NCBI GenBank assembly: GCA_019648995.1
Contig: BLXT01006392.1
Location: 584,764 to 609,506, forward strand
Origin: Plakobranchus ocellatus
Taxonomy: Eukaryota > Mollusca > Gastropoda > Plakobranchidae
Direction of reading: 5' to 3'
DNA length: 24,743 nucleotides
Under the pieces are notes generated by a model that was given only the letters and a program-made list of their open reading frames with translations, did not search any database and was not told the DNA's origin. A program made the translations under genes and the position numbers. This document shows, one piece after another, positions 1-10,408 of this stretch; position 1 is the first letter of the stretch; each line of letters starts with the position of its first letter.

Positions 1-1122
1 TTTTTTTTTGTTTTTTTTCCTAATTTCTTACATCTGTCCTAATCCCACTGAATATTGATGTTTGCCAACAAAAGCTTTAAAATATATAGACAGGTTTCAC
101 AAAGTCAAGGCCCAAAAGTTCCTTAGTAAAAAGAAAAAAAAGACATTTTGTGAAAGGAAAAAGTGTGATGAATATATATACAGATGTCTTAATAATAATA
201 ATTATCAATTTATCACAGCAAACTCTCTCTTAACCTTTAGGGGAGTCTTGCAGTGCTTTGATGTGACCTTTTAAAATCAATTTTTTATTTCTGTATCGTG
301 TTTTTCTACTGCTAATATTCCACAAAAGGTCTCATATTGTGGGGATGATACACATGCTGTCGCTATTAAGTGCCATCATTGATAAGCTTTTTAAAAGCAG
401 TTTTTCACTTTATCAAAGTAAAATTTTCAATTGATTTGGACACATGTTATGACATTTGAACTCATTAAATTATTTTTATTTTTTACAAGAAATTAAGAGA
501 AAAATGGTCATATTATTTAAATTAAACTGAAATCTGAGATGAGGAAGTCAGCAGATGATATTTTCATGCATATTTGATGATAAAATGTTTGCTCAATGTA
601 ATTATATATCCATATATCATTATTCATGTAAGAAAGCAAAAGAGGCTTGAAATATAATAATAATAATAATAATAAAATAATAATAATAATAACAATAAAT
701 GCGAAGTAAGGACAAACTGAAGCTACTGGTATCTAAAATATGGGCAATATTTTGTCACATCATCACTCTGCTTACATAATAGCACACAATTCATGAAAGG
801 TTTTTCTTATCTTTAGGATATAAATTTCAATGTGATTGATGCATTTTCTAAGAAAACTGTATTGGTGCATTTCTGTAATATGAACATCGATTGATGGTTC
901 TTTAATCTTAGGATATGCAATGATTCTTAAAGTGTGCATTTGTCCATTGACATTTTAAAAAAGTAATTTTTAAGCCAGTATTATTAATTTTAGACACCAC
1001 TTAGTTCAGTGTTAAAAAAAAAAAAAGAGAAAGAAAATGTTGTTGGCATTATAGTTCCATGCCGTTTATCTGTTTACTATTTGTTTTACTGGCAATTTTA
1101 TTTGCTTCATTTCTGATTGCAG
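1..1122. other. Left-edge intronic DNA upstream of the first visible HAUS2 exon
   Basis: AT-rich non-coding DNA with oligo-T, oligo-A and a TAA microsatellite. It ends in a usable 3' splice site (TGATTGCAG at 1114-1122) that opens the first visible exon. I looked for the missing N-terminal HAUS2 codons and found no open segment with a good donor and the right amphipathic pattern. The remaining exons are therefore probably left of the window. Short ORFs here, such as one near 62-274, look like chance. Confidence 0.6.
653..699. repeat. TAA/AAT trinucleotide microsatellite
   Basis: Imperfect run of TAA units interrupted by AAAATAA and ACAA. It lies in the intron upstream of the first visible HAUS2 exon. 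No other role is evident. Confidence 0.9.
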
Positions 1123-1192
1123 CTTCAAAAAAATGTAGCTGCTCATATTCAAGAAAAAGAAGCTGGTGACTTTTTACAAATAACAAATATTG
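1123..1192 (+). CDS. HAUS2: HAUS2 internal exon (first one visible)
   Basis: A 70-nt exon between acceptor TTGCAG and donor G|GTGAGA. It reads in phase 0 from CTT and ends one base into a codon. The peptide starts LQKNVAAHIQEKEAGDF and continues to TNI. It is hydrophilic, heptad-like, and fits the part of HAUS2 just before the conserved R-L-x-K-P motif. HAUS2 is a coiled-coil subunit of the eight-protein augmin complex, which recruits gamma-tubulin to spindle microtubules for branching nucleation. The assignment rests on the four exons together, since this one alone would be too short. About 70 N-terminal residues of a protein usually near 235 residues are missing to the left. Confidence 0.65.
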
Positions 1193-1272
1193 GTGAGAAA
1201 CTTGTGTTGTAGGTGTTTGGTTCTTCTTTCTTGCTATATAGCCCCTGATCTCTCTATCTCTCTCTCTCTCTG

Positions 1273-1328
<56 letters not shown>

Positions 1329-1788
1329 TTTCTCCCGCCTCATTTTTTTTTCAAGTGTTTGTCCTCCATTAAGGGAACATTGAGTGGATTGCAGATTGCT
1401 AGCCACATTTGTTTAAAGCAGTTCAGTTTCTGGTGCAACCGTTCTTGATAATAATCTTAAGTGTGAAATCTTGAAATATGCAAAATACTGTTTGGGCCTT
1501 ACAGATTATCACTCTGAGCACTATACAAGGGCTAAGAAACTGATGTCTCTAAATTAGTGAATATGCTCAAAGTATTGACCTTTCTTAAACTTTTAATTTT
1601 ACAAGAGTGCTAATATCTCACTTCAAGCCTTTAATACTTATTTAAGAGTTCTTACAAAGGTTATTGAAACTAAAACTAACATGTCGTTTTGTGGCAGAAT
1701 TTTAGTCAATTGCTGAAAGAGTTTTACTGAAAGCTTTCTTTTTTTTTAATCAAGTTATGAATGTGTGTTATTGATCTTGTTGTTTCAG
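1193..1788 (+). other. HAUS2 intron (596 bp) with TC microsatellite
   Basis: Starts GTGAGA and ends TTGTTTCAG. It splits a Glu codon after its first base (G|AG). Apart from the TC repeat near its 5' end it is ordinary AT-rich intron sequence, with a T-rich tract before the acceptor. Confidence 0.7.
1249..1334. repeat. (TC)n microsatellite
   Basis: Near-pure TC dinucleotide tract with a few G or A interruptions at its left end, grading into T-rich DNA. It is intronic. The Ser/Leu-rich ORF running through it is an artefact of the repeat. Confidence 0.95.
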
Positions 1789-1921
1789 AGAAGCGCATAA
1801 ACATGATCACACAACTTTGTACCGATTTGGATAAAGTCATGCAAAATACAGAGGCTTTGATTCATCGACTGAGGAAACCTTTTGTAGGAGAGTACATAAA
1901 AATTCATGTGCGGTACCACAG
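1789..1921 (+). CDS. HAUS2: HAUS2 internal exon carrying the R-L-x-K-P motif
   Basis: A 133-nt exon between TTGTTTCAG and G|GTAAAT. The first two bases (AG) complete a Glu codon from the previous exon, and the last two (AG) begin a Ser completed by the next. The peptide runs KRINMITQLCTDLDKVMQNT and then EALIHRLRKPFVGEY to VRYH. The RL-x-KP core, about 15 hydrophobic-spaced residues and a YH pair are the hallmark I recall from the middle of vertebrate HAUS2, which is the main basis for the identification. No stop or frame problem is seen. Confidence 0.75.
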
Positions 1922-2890
1922 GTAAATAAGTGCTGACAGTAATTTCAGTAAAGTTGGTTTTAAAAATACGTTATGGTTTGAACTTAAGCAAAAACTGAAT
2001 TAAGGGTGAAAAGAATTGATAATACATGATGGAATTGGTCTTGGTTGGTCTCAAGAATGTCAGCAGGTGTCGGATGGAAAGCTGTCAAGTTTTTAGGTAT
2101 TTAAAGTAAATTTGAAGTTTAAAGCAGGATTGAATATTTTTTACTTCTTAGAATTGACCTGTTTAGTTCAGTAAGTTTGGTCAATCCTTTGAGGAAAAGT
2201 CATGGAGAAAATTCTGGTGAAGGCCCATAAATCCCGTTTTCTGGGCTGCTGTGACAAAATGCTGTTCAATAGTTTTGGTGGACCTTGGAACATTCATTGG
2301 CTCAATCTTATATCAGCAACCGATATGCACTCTTTACATATTTAAATTGAACAGATTTATTTATTATTATCGATATGACCCAAGTATCCAATTGGCATTC
2401 CATAATGTTTATTCAGCATTCTGTGTAATAAGGGAAAGGAGTAACTTCTGCATTATTGATATGTCACGGTGCTACATGTTCTTGTGGTCATGAACCTGAC
2501 TCTCTGCCATGATGCTTGTGGTCAGTATATAGGGATGTGCATATGGTCCTCACTTGCAAACAATGAAATAACATGAAAGGAGTGTAATCTTTTTATGCTT
2601 TCAATAATCTGATGGTAGAGATGCAGAAGCCATCAATCTGCATAACTAAGGTGCATTTAATGTTATTTCATTTTTTGTTAGCTTTCCTTCCCAAGACGTC
2701 GCATATGAGACCATATTATACATAATTTGCAAATGAGAAGGGTTAACTTAGTAGATCTATAACATTACCTACGGCTGCATTAGCTTGAGACCTAGTTCCC
2801 CCACGATCTTCACTTAAAAACTGTCAGCAAAGAGGAGTACAAAATAAAGAGATGAAACAGTGATGTCACTCAAAAGGGTTTGCACTAGGC

Positions 2891-3277
2891 TGTCGCGACT
2901 AGCGATGAAGCGCGGTAAACAGGAAGCATGTGGCTAGTTTTAACACTCTCCACGCTTGGTGGAGGAATTTTTTTATTATTATCCTAGCCACTAAACCTTG
3001 AAGTTATATAAGAAAAGAAAAAAATAAGAAAAAAAAGATATATAAGAATAAAAAAAGATCTCTTACAACTCTGGGCCTTTGGAAAAGCGGTGGAAAGATA
3101 AATCTGGTCAACTGTTCTTAATATTGTTACAATTTATTGCTTAATACCACTGACAATGAGAATTGCACGATTTAATTGCGCCATTACTGAAAAATGCAGG
3201 ATAAAGAAAGTGGTAAAATCATCAAATCCTAACAGGCAATACAGTTTGTTTACTGCGCTTGGCAGCTAGTTGCGACA
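2891..3277. mobile_element. MITE-like element with 31-bp imperfect inverted ends
   Basis: The 31-bp stretch 2891-2921 (TGTCGCGACTAGCG...TAAACA) is matched by the reverse complement of 3247-3277 at about 25 of 31 positions with no gap. The interior is non-coding. A small perfect stem, CTCCAC/GTGGAG with a 5-base loop, lies near 2947-2963. The size (387 bp), paired ends and lack of coding capacity fit a non-autonomous DNA transposon. No clear target duplication was found next to the arms, so the true ends may lie slightly further out. Confidence 0.6.
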
Positions 3278-3831
3278 AGCAGCTTGTTTCTGGTCTTGTT
3301 TTTTTCTCATTCTTTGCTGTCAGTCAGGATGCTTGTTCAAGATTATTGATATGTACAATGTGTGTGCATATTATATTTTAATGTGTGGAAATGTCTATAG
3401 TGGAATGTGTGAATTAAGGTTTATAAGTTCATCAATGCATGTTTGAATGTGCTGGCACATACCTGTGAGACAATCTAAATTCCTGTGAGTGAAGGCGAAT
3501 ATTCCTGTGAGCACAATTTGGGGTTGGCAGGTTCATGGGTTTTAAAATTTTCAACTTAGGATAGAAAGCTGTATCTTTTGGCCAAATCACCGATTTCTAA
3601 AGAGCTTGTATCAACCTAATCCTGAAAACTAGATGCATCTTAATGACAAGGAAAATGTATATGGTCAACGCTCTTTTTCATGTCAAAATGTTAGACAGTT
3701 TCAGTAGATGTCTAAAACAAATTCAAGGCAACAGAGATACAGTTGAGTCCATGTAATTTGATTTCAGATAACCCAACATTCTGATAAATAGAGGTACATT
3801 GGTACATTCCAAAACCAGCCCCCCTCCCCCT

Positions 3832-3852
3832 CACACACACACACACACACTG

Positions 3853-3937
<85 letters not shown>
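3832..3937. repeat. Compound (CA)n-(TC)n microsatellite
   Basis: About ten CA units followed by a long TC tract with a few TA interruptions. ORFs on both strands here (HTHT/SLSL and ERER/VCVC) are products of the repeat, not genes. Confidence 0.95.
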
Positions 3938-3940
<3 letters not shown>

Positions 3941-4686
3941 TCATGTATGTAAAATGTAAAAAAGAAAAAGGTGTTCTTTGGAGATTTAAGAAAGCCTTAT
4001 CAGATATTTTGAAGCCAATACATATTTTCAAAAGCTTATGTTCAGTTCTACCATTTCAACAAAGTGCAGTGCAATGCCAGGCTTTGAACAGCATGTATAA
4101 ATTGTGCTGCCCCTTATTTTTTTTAAACATTTAAAAACTGAACCTATTTATTTAGCAGAGAGGTGAGAGAAAAGTAGGGGCAAAGAGGAACAAATGAATG
4201 AAGCAGCTCTGAAATTCACCAGCTTAGACCTAGTCTTGGGGATGGCAAGGATGGGAGTAATCTCAAAATAACTGGCTTACTCTTACTGCAACATAGAATT
4301 TGAAGTAAGCAGTTACCTATTGCCAGTGAAGTACCAGTAAGTGCACACAATGTTTGAATGGACACTAGAGGTAGGATGCGGGATGGAAAGAGATGAGTTG
4401 TGGTTTGTAGGGGTGCTGTACTATAGGATTCTATTACATATTCCGAAAACTCAAGTGACATTGTTTTTTTCTTAGATAATGCACTAACTATTGTGGATCT
4501 ATGTACCAGCACAAATATTGAGCAATACAATATTACTTATCATTAAAAATACCTCCTTATTGTTTTTGGTCAAGTTGACTCTTTTTTTATGGTAGGTATT
4601 CCACAGCCCCCTCCTCCCTCCCTTCTCTATTACAGGCTATGATTTTCAGCAAACTTTGCTTGATTTTCAATTTTTTAAAATAAATA

Positions 4687-4711
4687 GAGTCCGTTGACCA
4701 AGCTGCGGCCA
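4687..4711 (+). repeat. Left terminal inverted repeat of the pogo-like element
   Basis: Begins GAGTCCGTTGACC immediately after a TA dinucleotide and ends in GCGGCCA. It pairs with the reverse complement of 10648-10671, with one gap and about four mismatches. The GCGGCCA block is also the core of the subterminal motif, so the ends probably evolved from or into transposase binding sites. Confidence 0.65.
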
Positions 4712-5143
4712 GGCCTTACCGCGGTCAGTTTTGAGAACTCTTGTTTTGCTAAGCATATGATTCTTTAAACATCGGCGTAGCCTCCCTTTGCTAGCTTGTA
4801 GTCCACATGTTTTGTGCCAGTCCAGTTGTTACAGCCATTTGTGTTCTAGAGGCCGAGGAACTTTGAACTGTGATAAACTTTCGTGTGTGAGATTTCAGGT
4901 AAGTTGGTTAAGACTTCGCATTCTAAGATATTAAAAGCCTTTCTGCTTCCAAATTATGATATTTCACAAGAAGTCAAGTGTGTTTATCATGCTATAAGAT
5001 TGAAAATAGCCTGCTAAGACTCTCAGTATTAAAACTAGTGTGGCCGCGGTAGGGGCGGGCATGTTTTCACGATGTGACCAACCGCGGTCAGCCATGGCCG
5101 CAAACAGGGCAAGCTGTGACCCAGTTGCCGCGGGCGCGGCCAG
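4705..5143. promoter_or_regulatory. Left subterminal array of GC-rich GGCCGCGGTCAGGG-type motifs
   Basis: GC-rich copies of a motif near (T)GGCCGCGGTCAGGGCAAG stand out from AT-rich surroundings. They occur at about 4705 and 4720 (beside the end), 5042, 5081, 5096 and 5125, in both orientations. The same motif forms a regular array near the right end. Shared subterminal motifs at both ends of a DNA transposon usually serve as transposase binding sites; that role is inferred here. Confidence 0.5.
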
Positions 5144-5518
5144 TGGTAAGTGAAGAGAGAGGCTGGTGGTGAGAAGTTACTAAGATCAATTTTATTATGT
5201 CTTGCAAGGTTTCCCGAATCTGCCCAGATCTAAATCTAATCTATAGGCCTGTGTATACACAAAAACATAGACCTTGATAAGTATTCTAGTTTTATGGAAT
5301 GTGTGTGAAGTGAAACAAAAAAAAATTATTATTGATCACTTTAGTTGCATGAGCTGCGCCAATGATGTGAAAATGAAGTTAGACTAGAAATAATGAATGT
5401 AGATTCTATTAATCATATATGGTGTTTTTAACGGTTTTAAAGCATTTTTAAATCTAATGACAGCTAGTATTCTGCAAAACAAAATCTATTATAGAACTGC
5501 GCTATTATTGTATTGCAG
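4899..5518 (+). other. Predicted 5' UTR intron of the transposase gene
   Basis: A near-ideal donor, TTTCAG|GTAAGT, at 4898/4899 is followed 620 bp later by the acceptor TATTGTATTGCAG ending at 5518. The next exon begins AAAG and the transposase ATG comes at 5523. This gives a small non-coding first exon ending at 4898. It supports 5523, rather than an upstream in-frame codon at 5457, as the start. The intron contains most of the left subterminal motifs. Confidence 0.55.
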
Positions 5519-5522
5519 AAAG

Positions 5523-8160
5523 ATGTCCGCTAAAAACCAACACAATTCGAAGTGGACAAAAGAGCACCTCAGTGCAGCAATTGAGGAGGTGAAAAGTGGT
5601 GCCCCAAAAAGGAAGACCGCCGAAAAGTACGGCATCCTGTGGGGAACATTTTGTGACAAGTTATCGGGGGGGAGAAAGATGGAGGAGCAGTAAAAAACAG
5701 TCCTTTCTAAAGAAGAGGAGGACGAAATCGTCACATTTTTAAAGACCACAAGTGCGCGGGGCTTTGGCAAAACAAAAGAGGAGCTGATGCTGGTGGTGAA
5801 GAATTACCTTGACCAGAAAGAAAGAAAGACAATGTGGGAGAGCAACAAACCCTCCGTGAAATGGTTTCGCCTCTTCAGGAAACGGCACCCAGAAATCGTT
5901 TTCAGAAAGCCACAACTTCTGGGAAAACAAAGGGCTCTCATTACAAGGAAGGACATTCTGGACTGGTTTGATGGATTCACCTCAAAAATTAAGTTGATCG
6001 ACCCCACAATCTTCTTAGAGCCAGAGAGGATCTACAACTGTGATGAGTCGGGCTTCAGCTTAAACGCCTTGAGTGGCCGCATACTGACTTACATGTCGAA
6101 CAATTTTGTTTACCAAGTTGGTAGCGAAGCTAAGACCCTCATCACAGCTCTGGTTTGCTGTAGTGCCACAGGCCACTATACCTGGCCCATGCTAATATAC
6201 CCAGGGACTCAGTTTCGGGGCTTCAGGCCATGGGAAGTGTTTGAAAACTCATTCATAGGAAGATCTGAAAGTGGCTGGATCAACCAGGATCTATTCTATG
6301 AGTGGGTGAAGCAGGTGTTTGTGCCCCAGACTGCACATGTTAAGAAGCCGCTGCTGCTGCTATTAGATGGACACGTCAGCCACCAATCTGTCAAGACATC
6401 GGCACTGTGTGATGAAAATGGAATTCAGCTGCACTGTTTGCCACCTCATTCATTCCATATTCTGCAGCCTCTCGGCGTGGGGGTATTCAAGACCATGAAG
6501 TGCGAGTGGAAAAAAGCAGTTAAGAGGCAAAACGAGACGGAGATCGTGACAAATAGGACCTTTGCTATAACATTTAAGGACGCTTACGAGACCACCATTG
6601 CAAGACCTTTGGCTGAAAAAGCTTTTAGAGCTTGTGGTCTCTACTTCTAGACCCAACAAATATGGACTTTGGCAAAGTTGTTTCGGATTTTGATGACAGT
6701 GTCACTGCTCATCCACAAACACAACTTGCCATCAAACCTGATACACCCACCCTTTTGCCAGCACCAGTTGCCCATTCGACACCACAATCACCAGTTACGA
6801 TTTCAAGCAGACCTGATACTAGTAATACACCCATGCACTTGGTGGCACCAATTGCTCATTTGACACCACAGTCGCCTCCTGTCAACAGGCCTGGTACACC
6901 CACCCCCTTGCCAGCACCAGTCACCCTGTCGACACCACAATCACCAGTTATAATTGCAAGCAGACCTGATACTAGTGATACATCCATGCGCTTGGTGGCA
7001 CCAATTCTCATTCCACACAACAATTGCCTCTTGTCACAGCATGCGGATCTGATAGATCTAGATCTAAACCCACATCATTGCCAGCACCAATCGCACATTC
7101 CACACCACAATCGCCGTCTGCAGAACTGCAGCAGTCGCATATGTACCAAATCCTGCCAGATCAACCCACCCTACTGCAGGACCTAGTGGGATTTCCAGCC
7201 AAGACTCTGATAATAGGCCACAGACAAGTAACAATGCAGATGCCTTCTCACAGGCAACAAACACCTTGCAAAAATTCGCAATGATCTGCTCACAAATAGG
7301 AGACGGATTTCTCAATTTGTATTACATAAGACTAGAAGAGGGGTATAATTGTGATGATCCTTTATTTTCACTCTGGAGTTCCTATCACAAGGAGCTAGTT
7401 TCACTTCTCACAGCTCAAAAGATGACAAGTAGCGAAGCTGAAGATGGTTTAACCCAGAGGAAAGTTGATGCGTTGGCAATTCGAAATGTGAAAAGTGGGA
7501 CTTGCCGGTCCAAAACCTTAAAGCTACCCCCTCTGATAAGCAGCCCAGAGTTTAGAAGCTTGCTGCTGCAAAAGGAGGCTGACGCGAAAGCAGAGGAAGC
7601 CAGAAAAAAGCAGCGAAAACTGGACATCGAAGAAAGAAAATAGGCGAAAGCAAAAGAAGGCCAAGCGTGAGGAGAAGAAAAAGGAGCGCGAGGAAAAGAA
7701 GAGGCAAAAAGAGAGAGAAACACAATTGCATAAAGAGGAGCGAAAAAGAAAGCTGGAAGAGAACAGAAAAGCAAAAGAGGAAGCGCAGAAAAAATCAAAG
7801 ACAAAGAAAACCTCTAGAAAGCTGTACAAATCAGACTCGGATACAAGTGTGGATGATAACACAATGGTGCTTGATGACAATAACTCGAATGAGTATAATG
7901 TAGACTGTGGTAGCGATGACAGCACAGTTGACAAATTGGATCGAGAGGGAGCCAGTGAGCATGAAGCCCGCACGGAAATGCCTGGGCCAGCTAATGACTC
8001 GTCTTTAAGTCGGTACATTGAGGTCTCCAGTCCACCCAATGAAGACATTGCCAGTGCACGGGCTGCTAGATCTACTGTTGAACGTAATTTGTGGCTAGAT
8101 CTAGCTGTGGACTCTAGCCTTTCATCTATCACACCAACACTGCACATGGAAGACAAATGA
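5523..8160 (+). pseudogene. pogo/Tigger-Jerky-like transposase, inactivated
   Basis: DNA-binding and cut-and-paste transposase, here dead. Residues from the ATG at 5523: about 1-50 resemble a psq helix-turn-helix (KWTKEHLSAAIEEVKSG...KYG...LSGG); about 60-150 a CENP-B-type helix-turn-helix; about 165-350 a DDE_1 catalytic core. The first Asp is in NCDESGF (174) and the second in LLLDGH (282). The third, expected in LQPLDVGVF 36 positions on, is Gly (GGC, 6474-6476, one A-to-G change from Asp). Further lesions: in-frame TAA at 5691-5693; one-base losses near 6645, 7006 and 7110-7145; one extra A near 7636-7641. After the core come a Pro/Ser/Thr-rich repeat region, a Lys/Arg/Glu-rich probable coiled coil (about 7560-7810) and an acidic Ser-rich tail ending in TGA at 8158. 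Conceptual length is about 880 residues, far above the roughly 400-600 typical of Tigger or Jerky. Confidence 0.85.
6743..7115 (+). repeat. 153-bp tandem repeat in the transposase frame (51-residue Pro/Ser/Thr-rich unit)
   Basis: The block starting ACACCCACCC at 6743 recurs at exactly +153 bp (6896). A third, diverged and partial copy starts at 7066. In protein terms LPAPVAHSTPQSP recurs as LPAPVTLSTPQSP and LPAPIAHSTPQSP. A single missing G between 7006 and 7007, clear from alignment of unit 2 with unit 1, shifts the frame. The segment probably forms a disordered linker between the catalytic core and the coiled-coil tail. Confidence 0.8.
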
Positions 8161-8379
8161 ACCCTTACAAATTTGTGAACAGTTTTTTTTTTTTTAAATT
8201 TTGATTTGCTTTGTTTTGAGGGTGTGAGAGTGGAGACACAGACAAAACCAGAGACTGAGTGGGGGTGGGGGAGAGGAAAGGTAGAGTGAGAAAGGACGGC
8301 TGCTCCTGATTTTATTTTAATGTATTAGAATCTCAAAACGACAAAGACTCTTTTAAATTTCATTTCTTGCTTACCAAAA
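8161..8379. other. 3' non-coding part of the pogo-like element before the nested insertion
   Basis: Presumed 3' UTR of the transposase: a T13 run near 8183, a purine-rich GAGAGTGGAGA stretch, and no clear AATAAA. It is interrupted by the nested transposon at 8380 and resumes at 9832 after the duplicated CCAAAA. Confidence 0.5.
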
Positions 8380-9825
8380 CAGACATGCCTACCATTCCGG
8401 AAATTCCGGATTCGTTCCGGAATTCTACCTGAAAATGACCTGCGTTACGGAAATCCGCATTTTTATGACAAAATCCAAAATTTTGTCAATTTCTGATGGC
8501 TGAACTTTATGAAATAAACCGAGCCTCTGCATCATTACTTGGAGAATATTAGGAGACTTATAAAAAAAAAAAAAAAAATTAACGGCGCTAACACTGCAAC
8601 AAACTTTTCAAACATATTACATGCATGGTGCCCTTGGCTAGGCCTTTTTTCACACACACACACAAAAAGTACCTCCAGTGACCTTGCTGACCGAAGAGGG
8701 GTTGGGGTGGTTGGGGCAAACCTATCGGTGCAGTACATAAAGGAACATCATGGTGAGGCCTACCATCACTGACTGATGACGGGTTGACGGTGGGTTGTTC
8801 ACACTGTGACATCACTCACCTGGACTAGGGGTTTTTTTTTCTACAGACATATCTTTGTGAGGAAAGCAAATCCGAAAATTCTGACGGCAAATTTGAAATC
8901 TGCGACCTCGATTTAGGCGAATCATCGCAGTAGAAGTTCAATTTTGATAGAAATGAACAATTTTGGGATATTTTTTTCTTGTTTTAAATCTGTCTAACCA
9001 ATGGTTTGGTTAAACTGAATTAATTATATAGCTTTGAGACTAACTATACACGCATTCTAGAGAAGTTATATCTAGCGCTTTGCATGTCCCAATAAAAACC
9101 CAGCATTGAACTTCTAGGCTCAGTACGTGACTGTCTTATTGATGCTAAGCTCTAGCCATTGCCAGTTCCGTAATAATTATGAACTACCTATAGATGTAGA
9201 ACTTGATAAACCATCAGGCCTGCCTATCTTTGATGAGTCTATGTCTCTTCAAAGTGACCGAAATGAATTTGCTCTACACAGAAGCTCCAATCCGCAAAAG
9301 TCGCCAGCATCGTATTGGAAAAGAATGCATCGAGGCATTCTGCGTTTTAGGGATAAAATAGTGAAATGTGTAATGGATTTTCGATTTGAGAAAAGTTAAT
9401 AAAATTGAATTCTAATGGTAACAAGGAAATCAGTGACCCAAATTGAAACAAGTCTTTGCAGTGTGAGTAGAATGAACATTTGAAGGACACATTTTCTTTT
9501 CATAGTGTTGTAAATCTAGGGCCAATTTGCTCAACATTAAGGTAAACACACTGGAATGTTTGCATGGAGGCTATAAATGTTAAGCACGGTTTCTTAGTGT
9601 TTGTGCCGATTTAGACAGGAACTGATATGATATCCTCTATACCCTCCCCGTACACCTCCATTATTAATTGGAACTTAGTTATATTAAGTCCTTTATTTTT
9701 TTTTTTTTTTTTAATCAATCAGCATCAGTTCCCGTCATATCAGGTTTGTTCCGCATTTTTATCTAATGTTCCGCATTTTTGCCCTTGGTGCTCCTCAAAA
9801 ATTTTGACAAGGGTAGGCATGTCTG
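8380..9825. mobile_element. Nested DNA transposon with 14-bp perfect inverted ends and 6-bp duplication
   Basis: CAGACATGCCTACC at 8380-8393 is perfectly inverted at 9812-9825. The bases immediately outside are CCAAAA on both sides (8374-8379 and 9826-9831), a 6-bp target duplication. Removing the element rejoins the interrupted host transposon sequence. Near the left end are repeated CCGGAA/TTCCGG half-sites, and TTCCGCATTTTT-like words recur near both ends. No transposase domain is recognisable in 1446 bp, so this is probably a non-autonomous copy. The CAG...CTG ends recall hAT, but hAT normally duplicates 8 bp. I leave the superfamily open. Confidence 0.75.
9166..9399 (+). CDS. Possible terminal exon or ORF inside the nested transposon, unknown product
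   Basis: After an acceptor-like CATTGCCAG at 9165, the frame stays open for 77 codons to TAA at 9397-9399. An AATAAA overlaps the stop (9398-9403). The peptide begins FRNNYELPIDVELDKPSG and ends DKIVKCVMDFRFEKS. Its mixed composition is more protein-like than the surrounding DNA, and there is no repeat or low-complexity bias. I recognise no domain. It could be the 3' end of a transposase exon, a captured host exon, or chance. The reading frame extends back to 9127 without a good ATG. Confidence 0.25.
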   Translation, partial: FRNNYELPIDVELDKPSGLPIFDESMSLQSDRNEFALHRSSNPQKSPASYWKRMHRGILRFRDKIVKCVMDFRFEKS

Positions 9826-10408
9826 CCAAAATACCATTTCATGTACCCAACCTCTATTGCACATCGTTGTTTTGTCTTCTTGTTGTTTATTTCAATCTGA
9901 ACGCCTCTTTACTATTGGGTATTGGTGATGATTTGTCAAAAATTTGCTATCTTGTTGTTTTTCCATTTTTCCCCTATTTGTTTTTGAAGTACGATGCGAT
10001 CGCAAGAAAGAGAAAGGCTAGAAGACCTTGATTAAAAAAAAAAAAACCGATGTAAAGAGAGAGAGGGAGAGACTAGATCTAAAAGTGTGGTTGGTGTGGG
10101 GGGGGGGGAGGAATTACGTGATTTTATAATTCAAACGTATTTTGGGCTCAAATTGGTGACCCTTCTAAATTTTATTCCTTAAATACCAGTTCACTTGCTT
10201 ATGTACAGTATGTACATCGTTTTCCATCTTATTCTTATTAAATGGAAAATCGTTAGATTTTTTTAAATTTTGATTTGGGTTTTCTATTCTGCTGTTTTTC
10301 CATTTTGTTTTCAACCATCTGTGTTCCTCCTGAATATGGACAGATATTGACTTGGATTTAGTACACATTACCATTTCTAACATTACATAAACTTTGCATA
10401 CCATGTGT
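9826..10408. other. 3' non-coding part of the pogo-like element after the nested insertion
   Basis: Resumes the transposon interrupted at 8379. It holds homopolymers, a GA-rich stretch with a TAGATCTA site near 10074, a G11 run near 10100 and the near-palindrome TGTACAGTATGTACA at about 10202. No gene is visible. A minus-strand ORF at 10165-10416 is Lys/Asn-rich and has no motif. Confidence 0.5.

Noticed and set aside
1240..1372. 60-codon Ser/Leu-rich ORF near the first HAUS2 exon
   Set aside because: Encoded by the TC microsatellite; the true exon ends at the GTGAGA donor before it.
3799..4134. 111-codon + strand ORF and 66-codon minus-strand ORF over the CA/TC repeat
   Set aside because: Both consist mainly of dipeptide repeats dictated by the microsatellite, and the flanking codons show no domain.
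4216..4530. 104-codon minus-strand ORF in the large intron
   Set aside because: No domain, no splice partners, and composition like the surrounding intron.
5457..5522. Alternative transposase start upstream of 5523
   Set aside because: The extra 22 codons run through an AT-rich tract ending in a good acceptor (TTGCAG at 5518), so they are better read as intron.
7415..8156. Long minus-strand ORFs (up to 210 codons, Ser/Phe-rich) opposite the transposase
   Set aside because: They are antisense shadows of the Lys/Glu/Ser-rich coiled coil and tail; the + strand reading continues recognisable protein.
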